DNA from: Ceriagrion tenellum
Taxonomy: Eukaryota; Arthropoda; Insecta; Odonata; Coenagrionidae
Length of the DNA: 64,000 bases
Direction: 5' to 3'
Assembly (NCBI GenBank): GCA_963169105.1
Contig: OY720632.1
Location: 191,644,448 to 191,708,447 of the forward strand
Shown here one piece after another: positions 23,101 through 35,100 of this stretch. The first letter of the stretch is position 1. Every line of letters begins with the position of its first letter. The notes under the pieces are model-generated. The model was not told where the DNA came from. It did no database searches and worked only from the letters and a program-made list of their open reading frames with translations. A program made the translations under genes and the position numbers.

Positions 23101-26100
23101 GAATTTTTGAAATTATTAACCACAGACCTTGTCTCCTGGGAAAAATGGATTTCATTTTTACAAACCATGACAAAAAACTGTACCAGCAAAAATCTATTTC
23201 CAGATGTAGACACCTTAAGCTACGACCACACAGGGCGATAATCGATGTTGACGCAGTGTCTGGATACAAAGAAACATCGCCGCGTTGCCCGGCGACAAAT
23301 TTCAATGGAGTGTTGCTGTTGCCGTGTTTCCCACTCGGAATGGAAAACATCGTTCCGCCCTGATACATTACGGGCCGAACAGAGGCGATTTTGGCGGGTA
23401 ATTTGAGGCGGCCAGTTCAACAGTCTTCATACGGATGACAATGTAACGCTGATGGCCACTTTTTCGTGGAAATTTTTACAATGATAGGTAGATACTCGCA
23501 TCTTCATGAAGTCAACCAGTTGAAGTTCATCAGAGCTGCTGTGCATGGGCCCAGAGAGCCCCGCTAGCATGTTCGCTTTTGCTAAGCTTGATTTGCCCCT
23601 GCTACATCAAGTTAGATTATTGCAAGCTTGATTCAAGCATGCCTCAAGCAGTACATGCCAAGCTAATAACAGAGCACTAATAAAGCTAATTTCCAGCTTA
23701 CCAACACCTTCATGCATGCGCAAGCATAAATATAGTTCGTCTTATGTCGAATGAAGTTATCTTTCTTCATGTACCTACTTTTGTTCATTTTCAGAATGTA
23801 GCCTTTGTAAAATAGTTGTATGGATCACACCTTGTAGGAATATGAAATTAGTCATTTCTTGTACACAATCTGAGCAGCTTGATTCAGACTTGCTGGTGAG
23901 GGAATTGTCAACCTAATTCAAAATGAAACTTATGCTTGAATCAAACTGGAAAATCACGCTTGATTTAAGCTACACTGTTAAGGTTTCAGAAAGCTTGACC
24001 GATGGAGACTAGCTTGTTTGAATTTTGCTTGAAATAAGCATAATAGCTTGATTTGTCAATCTGGATTCAATCTTGGTGACTTGTATTGTCAAGATTAAAT
24101 CAAGCTTGATTAAGGCTTACTTTGCCATCGGGGAGAGTTCCAGAATCCTCAGTTGCGGCAAGTAAGTTTTTGAAGGAGGTACCATCGTTAAGAAGTAATT
24201 CCTTCAAAATCGATTCAGCCTTATTATCACCTCCTATTAACTTTTTTTTTCCACCATTTCTTCTTTCTTTGCCTCCAACTATTCACTACAATAAAAGCAG
24301 CAGTGACGCCGGCAGTAACGCATATATCCATTTTAACTCGAGGCACAACGAACCAGACAACACCTTATTTCACACTGCAAAAAGTTGCCGGTTCGCTGGC
24401 GGCTGTGTGGACAGGCAACATCACCAGATGCATGTATCCAGACACAAATCGGTGTATCCAGCGGTGATGTTGTCGTGGGCAATGTTGCTGCTATCCAGCG
24501 ATTATCATCCTGTGTGGACGTAGCTTTATATAGCAGCGTTGCCCACTATGAATCATCAACTAAGTGAAATTCGTGAATGATAGTGCATTCTTCTCTCATA
24601 TACACCTGAGTCACACAGTCATTTTCGAAATATAACACTTAGCATCAGTTAGACCTAGATTGATGTGGAAAAGGTGGCTTATGCCGTTATTTCTCCTAAC
24701 ACTTGGTCACTTTTGTTTCAACTCTAAAGCATTGCTATAGTGTAAACAATTCTCTTTTGGTTTAAACTCACCTGAGGAGCCAGTTACCATACTCACTGCC
24801 ATGCTCACACATTGGTGGCAGTAATTAAACTATGGAAAATAGGACAGGGGTATATGATGTATCAACAAATGCTGGGCACAGAGTGGAAGTTTCAGGATTG
24901 AGTGTCTACAGTGCATTCACTCATAGCCTCAGATTTCATTGGTTTACAAAATGAAACTTTATCTCAGTCACATGAAAGAGAATACCCGATTCTAATTGGA
25001 TTCTTCACTCTGGATTAAAATATGTTAGTGTTTTATACTCATCAGCCTCAGTTTTCACGAGACAACCCAAAAAATCCTGGATCGTCCAATTTATTTGTAA
25101 ATCCATTGTTTAAAAAAAACAAAAAATGCACTGCTCCCATCTGAATTATCGTAGACACAAAAAATATAAATACTGGACAATTTTTTAAGTTTAAAAAGCT
25201 GATGCGATTTTTCTCTCTCCATGGAGGGTCAGTGCCAGAGGTCTGGGGCAAAAAATAAAAAAGAATGATTTTTTGTAAAATTCGATATACCTACAGTTGC
25301 ATAGGTTGCCAGACTACACAGACATTGGTCTAAAAACACTTCAATGGGAAACTTTTCATATATAAAATAAACGTGCAGAGAATGTTTTCCTTCAAAGTCC
25401 ACAGAGAGTAAGAGGGTGAACTTCCCATTTCTCAAATTTATTTCTAACTCAAGTTATCAGTGAGGGAAGGCGTTTATTCTGAACATAAAGGGCAAGAAAA
25501 AATGTAAGAATGTGAAAGAATTAGAGAAATAAGTAACATGAAAATAATTTCAAGTTAATAATCATCCCTAAACATATTTCCTTCCTTATTTCCTATGAAA
25601 ATTTGCCTGAGGAATGTCTCTTCGCAAGGTCCAGTAGTAGTCCGACAGTATTCCTCTTGATACCAATTCTCCATTTGTGAAATATCCTGGTGAAAACTTT
25701 GGGCCGTGCTCATTGCTAATGGCACCTACATTACACGGGAGATGTCCAAATGATCATTCAAGGTATATATGTAGTCTCAATGGCATATTACATCCCACAT
25801 GGTGGATTGATCTCAGCAATTCCTGTATGATATCGCGATACTTTTCAGCCTTATGATCGCCTAAAAAGTTCTTGCAAAAGATAGCTATGCCATTTTTTTC
25901 AACATTACTTATTAGTTCAACAAAATTGTCATCATCCATTAATTCTCTCATTTTTGGGTCCTATGCATATTCCTTCCTTACTTTGGCATCACTTATCTTG
26001 GGGATTTTATGTTCTAAGAACATACATGAATTCAAGCATTGTTTCGCCATTGGCTTTCATGAAGTTTTTGACGAATCCCAGGGGAGTCCAGGAGAGGTAG

Positions 26101-29100
26101 ATATGCATATTTTGGGACAGAAAGAGGGATATTTGCAACCTTCTTCTGTCAAAACTAGAAGTGCATTACGAGTAAGCCATTTTTTCCATGAGAGTGATTT
26201 CTCCAGTCCCTGATATCCTACTCACATAAAAAGCAGTAGTACTTACTATAGCCCAGCAGTAGGCCAAGAAGAATTTCAAGCTCTCTTAGGTCTTCACATA
26301 TTTTCGTATTATATAGGTATCTCATATTTAATAAGTGTCAAAAGCGGTTTCAAGTTCTCATAAGTCTCCTTCCTGTTAACTCCATAACTAATTGGAATGA
26401 ATGTAAATGTGTTTCCATTGCACAGAAGTGCTTCAATAACTTCACTTGAACCAATGAATGGATGCATCTTGTGTACACTTTGTTCTTAGCCAAGAGTCTC
26501 CATGATGGATACAATATGCAAACAAAAAAGTCATCTTTGTAGAAGATACTATCAGGATTATCTCTATCATCTCAGGCTGTGGCGCGACCTTCATTGGGCT
26601 GAATGGACATTATTGGACGACTATGTGCGAGAGAGAAGCAGCGAATTAGCACATAAAAAGAGGTTAGTCTTGAATGGCAAACTGAGCCGCCTCCAAGAGA
26701 GAAAACTGAATTCCCATAGGGAACCTCAAAGGGAAAACATACCCATGATCTTCCACGACAGGGTGATTAATCTTTCGGACACGGTGTTTGACCCTCATGA
26801 AGTGTCTTTGTTAGAGAAAGGTCTCAAGTATATACCTGTTACTCCAATAAGAACTAAGGATGTAGAGAATTTAGTTGTAGATTGCGAAGTGGCCTTGGAA
26901 AAGCGTGACATTGGTTTGAAAACTATAATCGCACAGAAACTACCAGGTTTAGTTGAATCCCAAGCTAGTGACAAACGAATCTGGTCTTTGGAACTAAAGT
27001 CAATAACATCTATCCGAAGGGGACTGAGTGAGAACAATTTAATCATTGAAAAGGCAGACAGAGGAAACACGGTGGTGGTGATGAATAAGGAAGACTACAT
27101 TGAAAAATGCTACAACTTCATTAAGAGTAACCAAATAACAAAACTTTCAGTGGATCCAACCAAAAAGTTTCAAGAAATTGTGAAAAAATCCCTTAACTCC
27201 ACCTCTAACATTCTCAAGTCCAGCGAAATTTATAAATTGACAACAATAAATCCAAGAGCACCCAGTTTTTTCTGTCTCCCCAAAATTCATAAAGTGAATA
27301 TTCCAGTTCGACCAGTCGTCTCCAGTGTAAAAGCTCCTTCCAGAAAACTTGCGTCCTTTTTAAATTCTCGATTTAGGGAGTTGACTAATTTTCAGTCAAG
27401 GTTTGGAGTGAAAAACACGATAGACTTTTGTGACCAACTCTCCAAGAAAACTCCTCCCCCCCATAAATACATATTAGTGTCATTTGATGTGAATAACCTT
27501 TTCACCAATGTTCCAGCTTTGGAAGCAGTCATAGTGGCGAAAACAGTTCTATCAAGTACGGGAACGGAAACAGCCGTCATCAGTGATCTTGTGTCTCCAT
27601 TAAAAGTGTGCGTGGAGCAAAATTACTTTAAATTCAATGGGGAATACTACAGACAAATGGAAGGATTAGCAATGGGGTCGCCGTTGTCACCGCTTCTAGC
27701 CGACCTATTTATGGACGATTTTGAACAAAAACTGTTCAATGGTGGTTCAGTGAACACTAAGAATATCTATTGCTGGTTCCGCTATGTTGATGATGTTTTT
27801 ACAATCTGGACTGGCACTGAAAGACAATTGGACATTTTTTTTAACAAGTTTAAATACCCAGTGTGACAGTATCAAATTTACGTGTGAGAAAGAAAAGAAT
27901 GGAAAATTGAATTTTCTGGATGTGACGGTATCTAAAAGTGTTAAGAATTTTGAATTTGCTATTTTTCGCAAAACCACCACCACGGACCATGTAATCCCCT
28001 CCGACTCCCGCCATCACATATCCCAAAAGTTATCAACATTCCATTTCTTACTGAACAGACTGCTAAATATCCCCCTCTCCAAAGAAAAATTTAATGAAGA
28101 ATTGGAAACGATTAAATCAATAGCAACAGCAAATGGTTAAAACAAAACCCTTGTAGATACAATGCTCCTCAAAAAATGCTCCATAAGAGCACAACATATG
28201 CTATTCCATCCGATTGAGTCAAAAAAAGACAAATTTAAATGGAGTTAATTACCGTATTACGGATTTCTATCACAAAAAATAACTTGTTCCCTAAAGACCA
28301 TTTTAAAATAGCTTTCTACAACAACGACAATTTAAAAAAATTTCTTAATAACACAAAAGATAAAATTGATCCCTTAGATAACAGTGGCATTTATTTAATT
28401 GGAATGCAACGAGTGCTCTGCGGCCTATATTGGGCAGACGGGCCACACTTTCCGGCAGAGAACAGAGGAGCACAAGAGATGTTTCCGGATATGTAACCTC
28501 TCCCGGTCCCACTTTGCTAAACACCTGTGGGAGGAGAACCACACCAGTGACTTCATTCCAAAGATTTTGCACCGGGAAGAAAAAGGGAGGAGAATGGACA
28601 AAAGGAAAGAGTTGGAGATTAGGAGATGGATGAAGAAACGTCCTCTACTTAATGACATATTATTTGAAAACCTTTCCCCCCTCCTAAAAGCCTCTTTGAC
28701 CCTCACGGAAAAACCAGCAACCCATAATCCTTCCCCTCCCCCCACTCCTACGGACCTTACCTTAGACTCCGTTACCATAGTCACCAACAACACTTCAAAA
28801 CTCCCTGCCAACGGTCATCCATCCCCCACCCCTCTCCAACCCCCACCACCCGTTCACAACACCACATTTCATCCTTGAGGTTTACCCCCTCCCCCCTTCC
28901 ACCTACCTTCTTCCTCCCCCACCGAAACACCTAACCTAGATGGTATATAAGGATCATATTTTGTGCCTTGACTCGTTGTACCTGAAGATGTTGCTGCTGC
29001 GACGAAACTAGTTGTACCATAAAATAAATTGGTGGAATATTACAAAGTTTTTCATTTTCATTTACATAATGCTATCAGGAAATACTGTTTGGTGGTCATG

Positions 29101-32100
29101 AAAACACTTTCACTTTTGTGTCACAATCTCGGAGATTCTATCCCTATAATCGTGAGGCTAGTAGCTCAGACTATTATTTAAGAAATTTAAAATCACTCAC
29201 AAGACAAATGGGATCCCTTACTGATGAAAGGTGTGGCTCCTTTAATGAATAGGCCTCATGAAATGCTGATTCATCATGAAGATTTCCTTCACATTTTCAG
29301 TATCTTCTTGGTGTTCATCACCAAATTCATCACCACTTAATGTCACGTTTTCTGGAAGCTCTGCTAGAAGAATGGCTCTGCCATACATCAAGTGGCACCA
29401 TTTGTCACCCAGAAATACCGACGGCCACACATATAGATGCACACATTTCTTCCCCTGAACACTGATTCCCTCACTCAATGTTAAAACTACAGGATTGACA
29501 AAACAAGCAAACGCACCACTCCTGGAAAGATTTTCCTGAGAGCTTCCGCAGCTGCTTCCGCCTTGAGCCGCCCACCATCCTTGCAGTCCTCAAAGGTAAA
29601 CAGCATTTGGCGCACTGGATTGGAGTAAGAGATGCGTCCGCTGTCCACCAGAGTTATGTCCCTCACACCCCAGGCCTTGCAAGGGAAAAGAATTTAGATC
29701 ACTGGCAACACTATAATTATTTATGCATCAGACAGACAGACTTCATCACATTCACATAATTCCTGCAGGTTGACAGTGTTAAATCAATTAGCAAAATAAG
29801 AAATGTTATGCAAAGCAGCGGAAATACAGCAGAGGGCTGATTATCCAATGTTAATTTCACAACCAACCCCTACTCAACCCTCCCCACCTACCACCACCTT
29901 TCAGCTAAGGTTTCCTGTCTGCTGATGGAGACAAGGAATGGATATTAGAGTCCTGCTTTAATTTTTATATCTTGCAAAAACAAGGATGATTTTGCCATCT
30001 GCCTTTCCATAGCTCTTCGCTCGCCAATCGACCTTTCTTATCTCCATGCTTCCCCACCCTAAAGAGTGCGGTTAGAGCCCGGATCAAGCAGACACAATAG
30101 ACTCAACCCACCCCTCATCCCCACAGAAATACTGCACTCACAGGTCAAAATTTTTTGTCAAAGGGTGTTTATTGCTTTCCCGCACAAGGGGAGCGTAGTT
30201 CGGCATTGTTACACCCATGCCAACTCGAGATATTTTGCCTCAGAGGTGGTTTTTTTGGACCGGAGTATACACCGTAAATTACACCAAAATGCTTCAAATG
30301 CATTCGGGTTTTTTGGGCAGTACCTGAAATGTAGGACCTGCTACCCACAACATCCAACAATGAAAAAGACTGTTAATATTTTGGGGCGTAGGTATTTAGA
30401 GGTTAATTCAGTCTTAAAACTCCCAAATAAGACAACTTTGAATTGCATTGAATTTTCATATGATAGATATATGCCATGTCACAAACACGACTGAGGAATT
30501 ATTAATCTGAGATAATAGGCTCTCGCTGAGAGAAACCAAGTCAAAACCTCCAGAGGGACCCCCAACTACCAGCCAGCTACGGACAACACCACTGTGATTC
30601 TGTCACTGTCTGCTCACATATGGCTAAAATTTATCCTTACAGAATGCAGGCAGAAAGCATCTAGGCATTCACTATATGAAGACGTGCATTAAAAGGCCAC
30701 TCACCAACAGAGATCGGGCAATGCAGCAGCCCAAAGTACCGGCTCCCAGGAGAAGCATGCGCGTTCCTTTTATGACCTCCAAATCTAATTCAGGCATAAG
30801 CCTCCATTTCATCAACTTCAGATTTAGGTCAACTGATGTCTCTGCTAACCTAAAGAATAACAAGAGTAGTCAAGAGAATGAGATCCTCAGAAAATAAAAG
30901 GATACCTCAATGGTGAAACACAAGGCAAACATAAACATGGATCCATTAAAAGGCATCCTACATTTTCACATTGCTATGGGAACTTACGGCATAGGATTTT
31001 GGATATTCCTGACATATCTGGCAAATAAAGGTCTCTTTGGTCAGCTAACCCAGGGAAATACCCAAGAGACCTTATGGCACTACAGTACAAACTCGATAAT
31101 ACGAAGCACAAAAATACGAAGTTTTGATTTTACAAAGCAAAACTGTCGGTCCCAACAAAAAGCCTATGCTACATACTTGGCACTATTCGAAAATATTAAA
31201 TTTCGAAAATACAAAATTTTCAAAATTATGACCTCGGACCCAGTCCCCACAGAGAAACTGAGTTTGTTTTTACAAACCTTGGGTGGAATCACGTCACAAA
31301 AGCTCTCAATTTGCAGACGTAGACACCTGACAAATTAGTGTTGCTGAATATAATCTAGTGCAAAATGCATAAATGGTAGTGCATCCATCTCTCACAAGTG
31401 CCAGAGTGACACAGTTATTAATTAAATCTAAGTCGTGAATAATTTTGATCTCGAGTGACGGGGAAAATGGTAGCTTGAGGCAATATTTTCCTTACTTTAT
31501 TTTTGTTTTTACTGTTAGCAGCATTTCCATAATGTACACAATTCTCTTTTGGTTTTAACTTAAGTGTGGCACTACGTACCAACTCACTGCCATGCACTAT
31601 TAGCGGCAATTTTAATTAATTGAGCACTCGAATAAAAAATGAAGCAATTAAATGATGGGAAATAGGATTGGGATACCTGTCGCAGTCACTATCACTAAAA
31701 TCCATGGCTTCACTATGAATAAACCCACGTTTATTACCGCCATTTTCCATATTTCATGAAAAAGTAGAAAAAATTGTTTCCAAAAATTTGCAAGGGTATA
31801 GCCATCCACGAGATTGACATAATTTTGCATTTAAAATGGATTATTTCAAATTTTGAAACAGATGACCCAATCGGGGGAGTGGCTCAACAACATAACAACA
31901 ATGTATAAGACCAGCGTTAAACCACTAAGACACTTCAGCCTGAAGAAGCCGTTGTCCGTGAAATATCGTCCTATGAAATATAATTCATCACATGAGTAAA
32001 CCAGAAAACTGAAATCTTCTAAATAAAATCACCACAGAAGCTCTTCAATTTAATTCCAAGATGTTGTTGGGGTAACTCCATGAAATTTTACTGGAACCAA

Positions 32101-35100
32101 CTTTCATCCATAACTCCGCCAGTGCTGGCAAATGGGTGGATCGAGTAACTCAGGAGCCAGTGCTGCCGGTCCCAAGCCTGGATAAAGGAGGAGGGTTAGG
32201 CAATGGGCTAAATACCCATTCCCATAAAACAATCTAATTCAGGAACCTAAACAGAAGCCTCGGAAAAACGGACGGATCTTTTGGAAACGACTCATGCGAA
32301 AAAATATGGACTATGCTTTTGGAATGTGGAATATACAGATGCTAAATAAACCAGGTGCTCAAACAGCACTACTTAAGGAAATAAAAGACTACCGACTTAT
32401 TGTGACAGCAATACAAGAAACAAAATGGTAAGGTCAAGGGATAAGGGATACGAGAACGCACACAATTCTGTATAGCAGAAAAGAAGGAGGTAACAAAGAG
32501 TTTGGTGTCACATTCATAGTAGACAACAAAATGAAAACCAATATTATAGACTTCCACGCAATCAACGAACGCCTATGCAAGCTCCGTTTACTTACTCATT
32601 TCTTCAACTTAACTCTATTAAATGTTCACGCTCCTAAAGAAGAACAAGAAGAAGGAATGAAGGAGATATTCTACCAACTTTTGGAAGAAACCTATGATAA
32701 CTCACCAAAAAATGATATAAAAATCATTATGGGCGACATGAATGCCAAACTAGGAAAGGAAGAACAGTTCATGGGAACAATAGGAAGACACTCATTACAC
32801 AATGAAACAAATGAAAATGGAGATTTCCTGATTAATTTTGCCAGTAGCAAAGATATGATTATAAGCTCTACATGCTTCCCGCATAGAAATATACATAAAG
32901 TAACCTGGATGTTACCGGACGGGAACACAACTAATCAAATAGACCACATACTGATAGACAGAAGAGCAGCCAGCAGCATACTAGATGTTAAGTCAAGAAG
33001 AGGTGCATGCTGTGGATCTGATCACTGCTTATCCAGGTCAAATTTAGATGCAGAATATCTAGGAAGAACGAAAGTCAAGGGAAAGCTGAAAAGCTAGACG
33101 CTGAGAAGCTAAAGTCACCTGAAACAAGAAAGGTCTTCGAACAAGAATTAAAACAAAAAAATACCGAACAGAAACCAACTGGGTCAAACAGTAGAGGGCC
33201 CATGGAACATAATTAAAACCACAATCAAGGAAACGGCTGCAACGACAATAGGCTACAAGAAGACCAAAAAAAGAGCAACCTGGTTCGATGATGAGTGCCA
33301 TGAAGCATTAGAAGAAAAAAACAAGAAACATAGAAAATACATAGAAAAGAGAACCAGAGAGAGAAGAAGGGATTTCGAAGAAGCTAGAAGACGAGCAGAA
33401 AAATTATGCAGAAGGAAGAAAAGAAAACATGAAAATGACTAAATAAGTAAAATGGAGAAGATTTCAAGGGCAATAATCCTAAAGGGGCATATAGATATTT
33501 GAAAAACATTAGAGAGGACTATAAACCCCGAACAAGTCTGTGCAGAAACGAAGCAGGACAATTAGAGTGTGACCTCTAAAACATGAAAAATATCTGGAAG
33601 AGATATTTTCAAACCCTACTAGGAACAGAAGAAGCGGAAGAAAATGGGCACGATGTGACTCTACGTAATGACTTGGAAGAAAAAATAGAATCCCATACTT
33701 TAGAGGAGGTGAGAGACGCAATAAAGGCCCAAAAGAATAAAAAGGCACCAGGAATGAACAAAATACCATCTGAAATGTATAAACTAGGTGGAGAACACCT
33801 AACTGAACTAATGCATGCCTTGATTACTAAAATATGGGAGGAAGAGACAGTTCCTAAGGATTGGAGAAAGAGCATCATATGCCCTGTACACAAAAAGGGA
33901 GATATATTGAAATGCGACAACTATTGAGGGATCTCTCTTCAATGCACAGCATATAAAATATTATCATACATTATTAACCAATGATTTTACCCCTAGCAGA
34001 AGATATTATTGGTGAATACCAAGCTGGATTTAGGAGTGGCAGGTCAACAATAGACCAAATTTTCACAATAAAAGAAATCCTACACAAAGCCTGGGAATAT
34101 GACATTGATGTATATAATGTATTCATAGATTTCAAACAGGCATATGACTCACTTCATAGAGGGAAACTTTATCTAATACTGTTCGAACTAAAAATCCCAA
34201 ACAAATTAATAAGATTAATCAAAACGACAATGGAGGAAACTGTAGCAGTGGTTAGTATCCAAAAGCAAATGACAGATGTATTCAAAATCTCAAAGGGTCT
34301 GAAGCAAGGAGATGGTTTGGCTCCTACCCTATTTCATATAGCTCTGGAGTACGTAATAAGGCAGATGGAGTCAGGAAGAGAAAACTTACTAACCAACAAA
34401 TTAACTCAACTAGTTGCCTATGCAGATGATATTAATGTTATGAGCTGAAGAGCAGTAGAGGCACAGCAAACCTATCTACAAATAAAAAACCATGCTAAGA
34501 GCATTGGCCTTGAGATTAATACATCAAAAACCAAAATTCTACTACAGAAAAGAGGGAACAGGGGCTCACAGATAATGCTAGATGACCCCATTGAGTCAGT
34601 GGATCGATTTATATACTTAGGGATGGAATTAAATGCAGATGGCACAGAAGAGGGAGAAGTCCGGAGAAGAATAACACTAGCCAATAAAGCATACTTTGCG
34701 ATGTCACATGTGCTTAGATCAAAAAATGCCCATTGTAATAGCAAGCTAAAAATATACATGACAATTATAAGACCCATTGCAACTTATGGATGTGAAGCAT
34801 GGAGTGTGACAGAGAAGACGAAAAGCACTCTTGATCGATTTGAAAGGAAAGTGTTTAGAAAAATTTTAGGACCCATTCAGGAATACAATATCTGGAGGAT
34901 CAGATTCAACCACGAATTATATGGCATTTTTAGAGAACCCCCTCTGTCAAAATACATCCGACTACAGCGATTGCAGTGGGCCGGGCATGCGGCTAGAATG
35001 GATGACAAAAGGATACCAAAGAGAACGTTGGACAGCTGAATGTACGGTAAAAGACCAGTAGGAAGACCACGTAAACGCTGGGAAGATGAAGTACAGGCGG

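Larger units (their letters stand above)
22973..25020 (+). repeat. Unknown dispersed repeat, copy 1, split by a TTA-flanked element
   Basis: Its left part (22973-23214, starting AACTCGATAATACAAAG) and right part (24529 to about 25020, with GTGTAAACAATTCTCTTTTGG) together match the uninterrupted copy at 31083-31720 in order. The two parts are separated by the element 23218-24525. No coding content recognised. Confidence 0.75.
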
